A stretch of 64,000 bases of DNA from CBDFGS01 sp965247255 (GCA_965247255.1 CBDFGS010000012.1:496001-560000), one strand, 5' to 3'; shown: positions 1-8,848, counted from the first letter of the stretch. Notes: generated from the letters alone by a model not told the origin. Numbers and translations are program-made.

Positions 1-2
1 GG

Positions 3-488
3 GTCAGAGGCCCCCAGGGCACCGGAATCCTGTGTGGCAGGGCCGACCTGATCGAGGCCGCAGTCGCAAACGCCAGCCCCAACGCGTTCATAGGGCGCGG
101 GATGAAGGTGGCCAAGGAAGAGATCGTCGGGCTCGTTTCGGCTCTAAAGATTTTCGTCGACGAGGACGAGGAGGCCAAGAACGATCGCTTCCGTGAGCGG
201 TGCCAGGTGTTGGTGGACGCACTAATCGAGGTCCCCGGACTGAAGATTACGATCGAGCACGACGAGCACGACTACCTGATTCCCACAACGTTAATGACGT
301 TCACCAGCGACTGGGACGGCCCCTCGCGCGACGAGGTGTACGAGAGGATGCTGCAAGGCCGGCCCAGCGTCGCGCTGCACAACCTGGGGAACCCCGACGA
401 GCTAGCCGTGGACCCCATGAACCTCGACCGACAAGATCTGGACGCGGTCGTACGGCGTCTCCGCGAAGAGCTACTCGGCTCTTCGTAA
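3..488 (+). CDS. SelA-like PLP-dependent enzyme, C-terminal part
   Basis: The frame is open from base 3 and runs to a stop at 488, so only the last 161 residues are present. They include a GPQGTGILCGR motif, which lies near the PLP site in the SelA-like branch of fold-type I enzymes (D-glucosaminate-6-phosphate ammonia-lyase and relatives). The rest is the small C-terminal domain, with a GRPSVAL segment near its end. The PLP lysine lies outside the window. The motif fits SelA-like lyases better than true L-seryl-tRNA(Sec) selenium transferase, so it should not be read as proof of selenocysteine synthesis, although a candidate selenoprotein follows it. Substrate unknown. Confidence 0.75.
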   Translation, partial: VRGPQGTGILCGRADLIEAAVANASPNAFIGRGMKVAKEEIVGLVSALKIFVDEDEEAKNDRFRERCQVLVDALIEVPGLKITIEHDEHDYLIPTTLMTFTSDWDGPSRDEVYERMLQGRPSVALHNLGNPDELAVDPMNLDRQDLDAVVRRLREELLGSS

Positions 489-538
489 GACTGCGAGAAC
501 AGAGCCTCACCCTCTTCTCGTCCCGCGCGTTGTATACG

Positions 539-2167
539 ATGAGGTGCCCGTTGAAAACCCGACCGCGCCGGCTAGGCCCCATCGCGCTTGGAGCTCCGCT
601 TCTCGCATCAGCCATTCTTGCCCTGTCGTGCGGCAGCCCCGATCTGCCGACGCCGGTTTCTTCCACTTCGAGGCCGGCAGAGCCTGCCCCGACCCAGGCC
701 ACTGAGCCCGCAACCACGCCCGCCACGGCGTCTCCCACGGTGGCGGCAGCATCCACCGCGACGCCGGGGCTGCAAGCCATAGTACCTCCACAGGTGTTTG
801 AGGGCTCGTACGACTCATCTAAGAACATGCGACGCTTGTGGTCGCTTCGCGAGTCCGACACGGGGAACACGCTGGCTGCTCTTAGCGACGCTCACGAAAA
901 CAGAGACCGTTCGCAGGTCCCGGTAATACTCGACTTGATGCGGCTCATTGGGGACCGGTCGTTTCGCGAGCCGGCCGCCTTTACGCTAAGGGAGATCACC
1001 GGACAGGATTTCACCGAGGGCCAAGACGGTCTCAAGAGTTGGACGGAATTTGTCGGCAATCATCTGGCCGAATACCAGCCTCCGCCTGGCTACATCCAGT
1101 GGAAGGCTGATTTGCTCGGTGTCATAGACACTCGCATTAAGAACTTCCTGCTCTCGGCGACGATCGGCCAGCGCATCGACCTAACCGAGGTAGTTTGGGG
1201 CGGCGTGCGCACCGACGGCATCCCCGATCTCCGCGACGTTCCCGTCCTCGAGGTCTCCGAGGCCGACTACCTGAACCCGGACGACCGAGTGTTCGGGGTC
1301 TCGATTAACGGCGAGCACAGAGCGTACCCGTTGCGGATCATCAACGCGCACGAGATGGCCAACGATACGCTGGGGGGCGAACCCATCGCCCTCGCCTATT
1401 GAACGCTCTGCGGTACCGGAATCGTGTATTCCGCCAAGATCGATGGGAAGCCAACCACCTTTGGCACCTCCGGCCTCCTCTATCGTAGCAACAAGCTTAT
1501 GTACGATAGGACGACAGGCTCTCTATGGCGGCAGTTTACGGGTGAGCCGGTGATAGGAACGCTGGCCGATAGGGATATCAGACTCGATTTCTTCCCCGTG
1601 CTGCTGACCACCTGGGAGGAGTGGACCTCCCTGCATCCTGATACCACCGTGCTCGACATCGAAGCCTCGCTCTACCCCGCGAACTCATACGCGCCCGAGT
1701 CCGACGTTCGATCCATCTACCACGCGTATTTCACGTCTCCCGACACCATGTTCCCGGTCTGGAACCGCAGCGACGCCCTTGAGACAAAGGCGGTGGTCCT
1801 GGGTGTCGCCGTCGGTGAATCCCACAAGGCCTACCCGGTATCCGCTCTGCAGCAGAAACGCGTCATTAACGACAACGTCGGTGATAAGCCCATATTGGTC
1901 ATCGCCTCATCTTCGACTCAGGCGGCCCGGGTCTACGAGCGGGGCGATGTCGGGGAGTTTTCGACCCCCGAGGGCACGGCGGGAGGTGGCCTGCCCTCTC
2001 AGCTCACGGACGCTGCCGGGGGCGTATGGAAGGTGACTGAGGACCATCTTGTGAACACCGCGGATGAATCGCTAAAGCTCAATCGGGTCCCGACGCACAT
2101 GTCCTTCTGGTTCGGGTGGTTCGCCTCATATCCGGACACGGAGGTCTATACGTTGGAATCGCGATGA
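539..2167 (+). CDS. DUF3179 lipoprotein with in-frame TGA: candidate selenoprotein
   Basis: A 542-residue reading that needs the TGA at 1400-1402 to be decoded. Residues 1-31 are a lipoprotein-type signal (Arg/Lys-rich start, hydrophobic core, LALSC), then a Pro/Thr/Ala linker. The DUF3179 domain follows: GEHRAYPLRI, the in-frame TGA at codon 288, then TLCG (Cys291), FGTSGLLYRS and TGSLW. DUF3179 proteins normally read YCxLCG here, so the TGA replaces exactly the first Cys and gives a Sec-x-x-Cys redox-type motif. The frame is intact on both sides, and a hairpin fitting the bacterial SECIS rule follows the TGA. Start chosen at the ATG before the signal peptide; no clear ribosome site. Otherwise it is a gene interrupted by a nonsense mutation or sequencing error, with a 287-residue product ending at 1402. 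The function of DUF3179 is not established. Confidence 0.75.
1400..1435 (+). promoter_or_regulatory. Candidate bacterial SECIS element after in-frame TGA
   Basis: After the TGA at 1400-1402, bases 1417-1422 (CGGAAT) pair perfectly with 1428-1433 (ATTCCG) around a 5-base loop CGTGT. GG at 1412-1413 can pair with CC at 1434-1435, leaving a UAC bulge on the 5' side that offers a bulged U. The loop starts 20 bases after the TGA and has G as its second base. Published bacterial SECIS rules ask for a loop about 16-37 bases after UGA with a G in its first two positions, so the element fits. Not folded computationally. Confidence 0.6.
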
Positions 2168-2257
2168 GCCGTCGTGCCGGCCTCACAATCGCCTTTACGC
2201 GTGGCGACCAATCGCTTTATCCTATAGAGATTGAGCGAGTCGGCCGGCTCCGGGCTT

Positions 2258-3856
2258 ATGTCTAAAAGAACAGTGAGCACGCTTCATTCAGCAGGATTCT
2301 TCGCGGCCATCGTGGTCTCGGCGGCATCCGCCGTCGTGTCTCTCGGGTGCGGCGAACCTCCCGAGCTGCCCGAGGTGGCGACTGCCATTCCAGCCCCTGT
2401 TGCGGCCCCGTTCGCCTTTGAGCTAGGGACGCCGGCGGTACCGGAGCCGGTGGCCGGCTCACTAGACCGGCCTTCGGCGCCGACGCCCGCAGCGGCGCAA
2501 CCCTATGACGCCAACCAGAACATGCTCAACCTCTGGGACAGGAGGAGGATGTTCAACTTCCAGCGGATGCTCGATGCCCTGCAGGCGGCCAGCAGGAACA
2601 AGGACCCTTCTCAGGTCCCGGTTATCATCGAGCTAATGAGATTTGTGGGAGATCGCTCGTTCGTACAGCCTGCAGCCTTCACCTTGAACGAGATCACGGG
2701 ACAGAATTTTGGGTTCAGCTTCGAGGATACGAAGCGGTGGACGGAATGGCTGGGCATGCATAGGGAACAGTACCCTCCGCCATCCAACTTCATGGAGTGG
2801 AAGGCCGATCTCTTCAACATCGTAGACGATCAATTCAAGAATTTCATCAAGATGTCAGGGATCGGATTGCGCATCGACCTCACCGAGCTGCTCTGGGGAG
2901 GAGTGCGCTTTAACGACATCGTTGACCTCAAGAACCCCACCGTCACTTCAGCCAGCGACGCCGCGTACCTCCTTCCAGAGGAGCGCGTCTTCGGGGTATC
3001 GATCAACGGGGAGCATCGCGCCTACCCCTTGCGTATTCTCAACGCTCACGAGATCGCCAACGACGTGTTGGGCGAAGAATCCATAACTCTCGCATATGAC
3101 GTCCAGACCGGCGCCGCGATACTCTACTCACCTGAGATCGAGGGCGAGGACGCAACGTTCGGCAACTCGGGCCTGATATACCGCAGCAACATGCTGATGG
3201 TGGATCGCGTTACCGGCACTCTGTGGAACCATTTCGCAGGCGAGCCCGTATTGGGCATCCTCGCGGACAGCGGGATTAAGCTTCCCAGGTTACCTTTGGT
3301 CTTGACCACCTGGGGCGAGTGGCGGGCCCGTCACCCAAAGACGACGGTGCTCAGCAACGAGACTGGTATCTTCGAGCCCCAGGAGTACCTGCCGGAGTCC
3401 GATCCCCAGGCCGTCTATCAGGAATACCTCAGCAGTCCGGACACGGTATTCCCGGTCTGGAACCGCAGCGACGCCCTCCAAACGAAGGATATTGTCCTGG
3501 GGGTCGCGATAGGCGATAACTCCAAGGCGTACCCCGTATCTATCCTGCAACAGAGTCGTGTAGTGAACGATCTTATTGGGGAGACAGAAATCGTGATCGT
3601 GGCCTCCGGGTCGTCGCAGGCGGCCCGGGTCTACGAGCGAGACGGGCGCGTGTTCGCCCCAGGTCAACAGGACGCGAGGATGGGCGAGCTGGCGGTGACG
3701 GTAGCCGACTCGAGAGGCACGACCTGGCGGGTTACCGAGGAGTTTCTCGTGGACTCCACTGACGACTCCCAGAGATTGAATCGCATCCCAACGCATATGG
3801 CCTTCTGGTTTGGGTGGTTCGCCTTCAACCCCGATACTGAAGTCTACAAGCCGTAG
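2258..3856 (+). CDS. DUF3179 lipoprotein, paralog lacking the CxLC motif
   Basis: 532 residues, collinear with the preceding gene and starting 90 bases after it. Residues 1-31 form a lipoprotein signal ending VVSLGC (lipid Cys31), so the protein should sit on the outer face of the membrane. It shares with its neighbour the GEHRAYPLRI block, the GNSGLIYRSN block, VTGTLWNHF and a long C-terminal half with WNRSDAL and IPTHMAFWFGWF. Where the family has CxLCG this copy has DVQTG (Asp281 to Thr284), so both redox-type residues are gone. ATG 2258 was chosen over the upstream TTG 2231 because it opens the signal peptide. Possibly a structural partner of, or a divergent product from, a duplication of the first gene. 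Confidence 0.85.
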   Translation: MSKRTVSTLHSAGFFAAIVVSAASAVVSLGCGEPPELPEVATAIPAPVAAPFAFELGTPAVPEPVAGSLDRPSAPTPAAAQPYDANQNMLNLWDRRRMFNFQRMLDALQAASRNKDPSQVPVIIELMRFVGDRSFVQPAAFTLNEITGQNFGFSFEDTKRWTEWLGMHREQYPPPSNFMEWKADLFNIVDDQFKNFIKMSGIGLRIDLTELLWGGVRFNDIVDLKNPTVTSASDAAYLLPEERVFGVSINGEHRAYPLRILNAHEIANDVLGEESITLAYDVQTGAAILYSPEIEGEDATFGNSGLIYRSNMLMVDRVTGTLWNHFAGEPVLGILADSGIKLPRLPLVLTTWGEWRARHPKTTVLSNETGIFEPQEYLPESDPQAVYQEYLSSPDTVFPVWNRSDALQTKDIVLGVAIGDNSKAYPVSILQQSRVVNDLIGETEIVIVASGSSQAARVYERDGRVFAPGQQDARMGELAVTVADSRGTTWRVTEEFLVDSTDDSQRLNRIPTHMAFWFGWFAFNPDTEVYKP

Positions 3857-3941
3857 CCAGGGGTCGGCTCGTCCGCCACACCCCCAAGTTCTTTAGCCGC
3901 AAGTTCTTTACGACCGCTCCCTTAGTCTGTACTCTGTACGA

Positions 3942-5030
3942 ATGCTGGAGCAATTCGAGGTCCCCGCCGAAGACTCCGTGCGCGTGCCCGCGCACTCCCT
4001 GCGCCGCACTACCGCGGCGATATTCGAGAAGATGGGGGAGCGACCCGAGGACGCAGCGCTAGCTGCGGACACGCTGGTGGGCGCCGATCTCAGGGGGATC
4101 GCCACGCACGGAGTATCGATCACCCTCAAGCACTACATCAGCTTTTATCGCGACGGTACGGTAAAAGCGAGACCCGACTGGCGCACGGTACGCGAAACGC
4201 CGGCGATTGCGACCATCGACGCTGACCGAGGCCTGGGGATCATCCTGGGTCATAAGGCGATGCGCCTTGCGATGGACAAGGCCCGTAATGTAGGCGTCGG
4301 CGTGGTGACTCTGTTCAACAGCGCCCACAGCGGCGCCATCGGCCACTTCGCCATGCTGGCGGCCAAAGAGGACATGGTGGGGGTCTGCATGACGGCGGCC
4401 GGACTCTACGTTTGCCCGACCTTCGCCGCCGCGCCGCGCATGGGCACGAACCCTATAGCGATCGCCGCGCCTGCTCGCCACGAGGCGCCGTTCCTTTTCG
4501 ACGCGGCGACCTCGTTGATCGCCTGGAATAAGGTTGCTTTGGCGAAACAGAACGGCGCGACTCTCCTCCCAGGTTGGGTCAGCGATAGTGACGGCGTTCC
4601 TATCATGGACGAGGCTCTACCCCTGGAGCTAGGTGAGCAGCTGCCTCTACCCCTCGGGGGAACGCGAGAGTACGGTTCACACAAGGGCTACGGGCTGGCA
4701 ATGATGGCAGAGGTCCTCGCGACCCTTTTATCGGGAGCGGTCCCTACCATGCTCGAGGAGCAGCGCACCGACAAACACTTCTTCGCGGCGTACGACGTCG
4801 CGGCGTTCTGCGACGTCGACGAGTTCAAGGACAGCATGGACAGGATGCTTCAAGAGCTGAAGAGCACCCGCCCGGTCGCCGGCCAGGACCGCGTGCTATA
4901 CGCCGGCCTCCCAGAGCACGAGGAGGAGAAGCGGCGTAGCGCGGAAGGCATCCCGATTCATAGAGATGTAGTGCGCTGGATCGCTGAGATCAGCGAGGAG
5001 CTGGGAGTGCCCGAGCTCGAAGCCTTGTAG
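3942..5030 (+). CDS. Ldh/MDH type 2 family NAD(P)-dependent oxidoreductase
   Basis: 362 residues, the usual length of the malate/L-lactate/ureidoglycolate dehydrogenase family, a fold distinct from Rossmann LDH. Recognisable blocks are ADLRGIATHGV near residue 50, VTLFNSAHSGAIGHF near 125 (the conserved His region), PRMGTNPIAIAAP near 168 and GSHKGYGLAMMAEV near 245. These enzymes reduce 2-oxoacids or oxidise 2-hydroxyacids with NAD(P). The substrate cannot be told from sequence. ATG start; a 10-base direct repeat (AAGTTCTTTA at 3886 and 3901) lies just upstream. It appears to be transcribed alone. Confidence 0.85.
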   Translation: MLEQFEVPAEDSVRVPAHSLRRTTAAIFEKMGERPEDAALAADTLVGADLRGIATHGVSITLKHYISFYRDGTVKARPDWRTVRETPAIATIDADRGLGIILGHKAMRLAMDKARNVGVGVVTLFNSAHSGAIGHFAMLAAKEDMVGVCMTAAGLYVCPTFAAAPRMGTNPIAIAAPARHEAPFLFDAATSLIAWNKVALAKQNGATLLPGWVSDSDGVPIMDEALPLELGEQLPLPLGGTREYGSHKGYGLAMMAEVLATLLSGAVPTMLEEQRTDKHFFAAYDVAAFCDVDEFKDSMDRMLQELKSTRPVAGQDRVLYAGLPEHEEEKRRSAEGIPIHRDVVRWIAEISEELGVPELEAL

Positions 5031-5051
5031 CTGACTCTGTACTGGGCGAGT

Positions 5052-5654
5052 CTAAGCGAGACAGAGGACCCGCGCCGCCCGGAGCGCTCTCGCGGTCACC
5101 GGGACCAGTATGTCTCTAAGTTTGAAGCCGAGTAGCGCGGCGCTGACGCCAATTGCTCCGGCTGCCAGTATGTCCAGCGGGTAGTGGACGCCTGCGTAGA
5201 CCCGCGCCAACCCGAACACCCCTGCCACTCCGAGGAGTACGCTCCCGGTCCTCCTGTCTATACCCCAGACCGCGGCCGCCAGCGCGAACATAGCGGCAGC
5301 CGAGTTGGATGGAAACGAAGAGTCCGTTGGCATATAGAACAACAGGGAAGCGTCGAGTTCGGTGAACGGCCGGGGCCTGAAGTACCCATCGTAGAGCGAG
5401 AACACGCCGTTGTTGATAAGGAACACGGCCACGTTGCTGAGTCCTACGGCCAACACGGCCGCCATCACGCCGTGCTGGTACCTCTCACGGGCGGTCTTGT
5501 CGGCGCCCGCGAACCAGAGTCCCAGGAGCGTCAGCGCGAGGCCGGCCGGCACGAGATAATCGCTCACGACCCACTCGACGGTCGCGTCGAATAGCCGGAA
5601 GGTGCCGACCATCCCGTTGATCCACAGGAATACGGCCTCGTCTACGTCCGCCAT
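5052..5654 (-). CDS. PAP2 family phosphatase, atypical motifs
   Basis: About 200 residues with five or six membrane segments. It carries the PAP2 arrangement: FRPRPF (motif 1 without its Lys), SFPSNSAA (motif 2, where the usual catalytic His of PSxH is Ser) and ARVYAGVHYPLDI (motif 3 with Arg, nucleophile His and Asp). The layout resembles BcrC-like undecaprenyl diphosphatases, so an isoprenoid-phosphate substrate is likely, but the missing motif 2 His leaves activity open. ATG 5654 follows GGTGGAAGGA; a GTG nine bases upstream is the alternative. It overlaps the end of the upstream gene by 13 bases, so the two are probably translated together. Confidence 0.75.
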   Translation of the reverse strand: MADVDEAVFLWINGMVGTFRLFDATVEWVVSDYLVPAGLALTLLGLWFAGADKTARERYQHGVMAAVLAVGLSNVAVFLINNGVFSLYDGYFRPRPFTELDASLLFYMPTDSSFPSNSAAAMFALAAAVWGIDRRTGSVLLGVAGVFGLARVYAGVHYPLDILAAGAIGVSAALLGFKLRDILVPVTARALRAARVLCLA

Positions 5655-6058
5655 TCCTTCCACCAGTACCGGAGGCTCTGGGCCGCCGCCCGCGCATAGC
5701 TCGCGCTTTTGAGGGACTCGAGGCCGGCACCCGGCGCCGCGTCCTCGCCCTTCATGCGTACGTTGACCAAAGAGCTCAAGACGAGCGTCGCGCCCGTCGC
5801 GGCTATTGCCCCAAGAGAGAAGTAGAGCGCCTGAACATTCGCGTCGAGTCCCCCCTCGTAGTCGTTGATGTTGCGCGCCTCCGTGCTGAAGAACCAGACG
5901 GCCGCCGCGACAGGCAGGCCTAGTCCAAGCGCCCGGGTCAGCGTCTTGGACTGGAGGAGGAGCAGCCCTTTAAGGTCGCCCAGGGAGGCGGCAACCTGAA
6001 TGACGCCTATACCGCTCAAGAAAACGAACAGGAAGTAGTCTATCGAGAAGCTAAACAT
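5642..6058 (-). CDS. Small membrane protein of unknown function
   Basis: 138 residues with three or four hydrophobic segments (about 5-25, 42-60, 78-100) and a basic C-terminal tail. I recognise no family. It overlaps the start of the PAP2 gene by 13 bases, which suggests that the two products act together at the membrane. Confidence 0.6.
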   Translation of the reverse strand: MFSFSIDYFLFVFLSGIGVIQVAASLGDLKGLLLLQSKTLTRALGLGLPVAAAVWFFSTEARNINDYEGGLDANVQALYFSLGAIAATGATLVLSSLVNVRMKGEDAAPGAGLESLKSASYARAAAQSLRYWWKEWRT

Positions 6059-6237
6059 TGGGCGAGGAAGAAGCCGGCACCCGGAAGACAGGAAGACCTG
6101 GCAGGTTCACGCGCCTCGTTGCCCTAGCGTAGTGTCTTCCATATCAGTTGACAGAACTGGGGGCCGGAGCAGCACCGTCGTGGGCTGCTTGGGACAGCCT
6201 GGGCACGCAACGAATCGGCCAATGTCACCCCTGAGGC

Positions 6238-6307
6238 CTTGCGAGGCCGAAGGGTCTGGGGCGGGGAGGGGCCCCTCCCCAGATGCTTCGCGGAGCCTCA
6301 GCATGAC
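6238..6307. repeat. REP-like palindromic intergenic repeat
   Basis: An imperfect inverted repeat. CGAAGGGTCTGGGG on the left mirrors CCCCAGATGCTTCG on the right around a GGGGAGGGGCCCCTCCCC core, and the element ends in CTCAGCATGAC. Elements of this form recur between genes in many Chloroflexota and other genomes. It fills the 312-base spacer 6059-6370, in which I see no gene. Confidence 0.55.
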
Positions 6308-6370
6308 GTAGTTGGGTCCCCTAGAGCCCGGTTTAAAGCCATTTGAGGGACAGTAGACTAGAAGCGCTTC

Positions 6371-7300
6371 TCAGCGCTCGAGGGCTACTGCCGTGCACCA
6401 GTGCAAGTAGTCGGGGTTGTTTCCCTTGATGACGTCGGCGTAAAGCTCCTGGATCGACCGGGTCGTCGGCCCCACATCCCCGTCTCCGATCGGTCGGTTG
6501 TCGACGGAACCCACCGCGGTCACGTGCGCCGCGGTGCCGGTAAGGAATAGCTCGTCCGCGAGATACAGCTCACTCCGATACAGATGCCTCTCGACGATGT
6601 CGACACCAAGCTCGTTCTTGGCGAGCTGGAAGACGGAGTCCCGCGTGATGCCGGTGAGGTTGTTATCGCCAATCGGGGGCGTGTTGATCACCCCGTTGGA
6701 CACAGTGAAGAGGTTCTCCCCCGTGCCCTCCGAGACCGTACCGTTCTGATTCAAGAGAATCCCCTCGTCGAATCCCGCCAGGGTGGCTTCGGTCTTCGCG
6801 AGGATGCTGTTGACGTAAGTCCCGGATATCTTGACCCGGGGCGGAATATTAGTGTCTTCCAGCCGCCGCCAGGACGAGGTGCAGCACTTGATGGCGCCGT
6901 CCGTCTCGATGTAGGCCCCGAATGGCACGACGATGACGGCGAAGTCGCTGCTGAGCTGGTGCAGCCTCAGGTTCGCCACCAGCTCTTCGCTCTTATAGGT
7001 GATGGGCCGAATGTAGACGTCCTGGGCGTAGCCGCACTGCTGGACCAGGTCCACCGTTATCTCGCACAGCTCGTCTGCGGAGTACGGCAGGTCCATCATC
7101 ATAATGCGGCAGCCCTGGAGCATGCGCTCGTAGTGCTCGCGGAGCCGGAAGATGAAAATCTTCCCCTGCTCCTCGTTCCAGTTGCCGCGGACCCCCTCGA
7201 ATACGGCCGTGCCGTAGTGAAGCGCGTGAGTCATTATGCTCACCTTCGCCTCCTCGATCGGCACAACCTCGCCCCGGAAGAACGCCAGCGCCTTGGGCAT
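6371..7300 (-). CDS. ilvE: Branched-chain amino acid aminotransferase (class IV)
   Basis: 309 residues, the usual length of IlvE. It reversibly transfers the amino group between glutamate and the 2-oxoacids of Leu, Ile and Val. It shows SIMTHALHYGTAVFEGVRG near the start, the PLP lysine at K157 in RVKISGTYVNS, EGTGENLF near residue 215 and LTGTAAHVTAVGSV near 265. The start is supported by AAGGAG eight bases before the ATG and a TATAAT promoter about 35 bases upstream. D-amino acid aminotransferases share the fold but are usually shorter. Confidence 0.92.
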   Translation of the reverse strand: MPKALAFFRGEVVPIEEAKVSIMTHALHYGTAVFEGVRGNWNEEQGKIFIFRLREHYERMLQGCRIMMMDLPYSADELCEITVDLVQQCGYAQDVYIRPITYKSEELVANLRLHQLSSDFAVIVVPFGAYIETDGAIKCCTSSWRRLEDTNIPPRVKISGTYVNSILAKTEATLAGFDEGILLNQNGTVSEGTGENLFTVSNGVINTPPIGDNNLTGITRDSVFQLAKNELGVDIVERHLYRSELYLADELFLTGTAAHVTAVGSVDNRPIGDGDVGPTTRSIQELYADVIKGNNPDYLHWCTAVALER

Positions 7301-7334
7301 CCTGCCCGCTCCTTACGCCAAAAAGCTGCCCGCC

Positions 7335-7364
7335 ATTATAATGAACACCCCTTGGGTAGCACAA
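7335..7364 (-). promoter_or_regulatory. Promoter of the ilvE-type gene
   Basis: On the minus strand, TTGTGC (7359-7364) and a perfect TATAAT (7335-7340) are separated by 18 bases, and the ATG at 7300 lies about 35 bases downstream. The ATTATAAT core is palindromic, so weak activity in the other direction is possible. The rest of the spacer to 7594 shows nothing else. Confidence 0.55.
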
Positions 7365-7594
7365 CACAGCGAGTGGGCTCCCGATCGCGGTTGGGGGCGC
7401 GGTGTGAGCGCTCCATGAGTCCCGCTGGGTGACTTACGCGTTGTATGTACCCTACACTCACATGTGACGCCGCAGGCCAAGGAAACCTTGCAGACGAGAT
7501 TCCGACTGGTTTCCGGGCGGCGTACTCTACTCACTCTAGCTGGCGACAAAAGTATGAGAAGTGTTGCAGCGAAAGTGGCCGAGGCCGTAGCTGG

Positions 7595-8362
7595 TTACGT
7601 CGCCATTGACCTGGCTTGGCCTCGCTCACTGCCCGCGAATCGCGTAACTACGTACACTATGCTGCTGGAAGCTAGGCCGAGCAGGAAGCCAATGAAATTG
7701 TCGAGGGTCTTGTTTCTTCCGAGGGAGTCGGTGACTGCCTTTGCCTGCTCCTCAGTCAACGAGGCGAGAGCTTTGTACTGATCCACCTCACGTGCAAGAT
7801 CGCGCTGTTCTTGGCTTAAGGTGTTAATTTCTTGGTTCTTCTTCTCGAGGTTGCTCAGGAGGTCCTGGATCGACCTATCTAGCTTCTTGCCCTCTAGATC
7901 CGCTGCTTCCGATACAACTACGAGAGAATCACGGATATTGGATAGACTATCTTTGACGAATTGAATGTCAAGTTCGCTAACATCCTTGACGACCGCCGGC
8001 TCCGTGTCGACCAAACTCCTGACTGTCGGAATCACTGCAAAGGGGACGGCGACTAAAAGAGCCACACCGGAGAGACTGAGCGTACTCATCACTAACTTAA
8101 AGTGCACTGACGGGCCCACGGCGTCCCAGCTAGCAGCGATTACGATGGGATATGAAGCGACTGCTTGGGCGATCCCGTAGTAGACATTTATCTCCAACGC
8201 TGGCCCAATTGCCGCCACTGACAACATCGCTAATATGTGCGCTGGTATTTCAACGAGCCAATCATCTCTGCTAGGTGGGAGTTCTACTTCGCGAACCATC
8301 AAACATACCATCAGTAACACCCCGGGCAGCGCGGGAAGCGTAAGCACGAGAACGGTTTGCAT
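7595..8362 (-). CDS. Membrane protein with C-terminal coiled coil, unknown
   Basis: 255 residues. Hydrophobic segments lie at about 3-23, 42-62, 65-80 and 92-112. They are followed by a long helical, charged stretch (about 130-215) with heptad-like Leu spacing that should form a coiled coil, and a last hydrophobic segment near 222-240. No known family recognised. The start is firm: AGGGGG lies five bases before the ATG. A small gene on the opposite strand begins within its first codons. Composition is somewhat more A/T-rich than the neighbours, which hints at transfer. Confidence 0.7.
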   Translation of the reverse strand: MQTVLVLTLPALPGVLLMVCLMVREVELPPSRDDWLVEIPAHILAMLSVAAIGPALEINVYYGIAQAVASYPIVIAASWDAVGPSVHFKLVMSTLSLSGVALLVAVPFAVIPTVRSLVDTEPAVVKDVSELDIQFVKDSLSNIRDSLVVVSEAADLEGKKLDRSIQDLLSNLEKKNQEINTLSQEQRDLAREVDQYKALASLTEEQAKAVTDSLGRNKTLDNFIGFLLGLASSSIVYVVTRFAGSERGQARSMAT

Positions 8363-8722
8363 AAGAACCCCCTAGCCAATGATGACTTCGCGAAGAAAGG
8401 ACACACCATTCAGCAGAAGCAGGCAGCGGGCATTATATCCGAGCCCTCTATACGAATTCGGAACTGGCTAGCTTTTGGAGTAAGTGCACCGGGGCCGAAA
8501 GTGACCGGTGCGGGAGCATCGCGCGACAGCGTGCATCGGGAAATGTTGCATTTCTTGAGTAAGCAACAAGACCTCGACAACCACGCCAACCAAATGAACC
8601 CTAACAACGACGCTTACTGGGAATCACGGGGGGAAGACGAGCGTCCCGACGGCTGGGAGGAACAAGCCGAGAAAGAGGACGCGAAGCAGGAGGGCAAACA
8701 ACAAGGGTCAGATAGGAAATAG
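8357..8722 (+). CDS. Small hydrophilic protein, unknown
   Basis: Up to 121 residues from a TTG that overlaps the divergent membrane-protein start by six bases. No Shine-Dalgarno sequence is visible, so the true start is uncertain. The C-terminal half is rich in Asn, Gln, Asp, Glu and Lys, with a NQMNPNNDAYWESRG segment that looks like a conserved pattern in small uncharacterised proteins. No function can be assigned. Its composition is not that of a random reading frame in this G+C-rich DNA. Confidence 0.45.
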   Translation: MHKNPLANDDFAKKGHTIQQKQAAGIISEPSIRIRNWLAFGVSAPGPKVTGAGASRDSVHREMLHFLSKQQDLDNHANQMNPNNDAYWESRGEDERPDGWEEQAEKEDAKQEGKQQGSDRK

Positions 8723-8848
8723 AACTGCACCATCGCACGTTCTAGTCCGGGAGGGGCGCAGTCCTTCCATGCGGAATCCAGCATGCTCCCCGGGCTTGCT
8801 CAAGCACAATAAGCCGCGTTGCGCACGATCTCGCCGGACCGACCAAGG

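Noticed and set aside
3..488. The SelA-like enzyme as true selA, supporting selenocysteine synthesis
   Set aside because: The visible motifs match the SelA-like lyase branch; the gene is cut and cannot be used as evidence.
1400..1402. General recoding of UGA as a sense codon
   Set aside because: Other genes here, such as typA, end in TGA in frame with correct family lengths, so TGA is a normal stop.
3886..3910. Direct repeat AAGTTCTTTA twice as an operator
   Set aside because: Only two short copies 15 bases apart; chance is not excluded.
6107..6304. Minus-strand frame in the spacer before the aminotransferase gene
   Set aside because: It lies over a REP-like repeat and its translation has no protein-like character.
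7464..7781. 105-residue plus-strand frame
   Set aside because: It overlaps the membrane/coiled-coil gene, which has a strong ribosome site, and shows no family motif.
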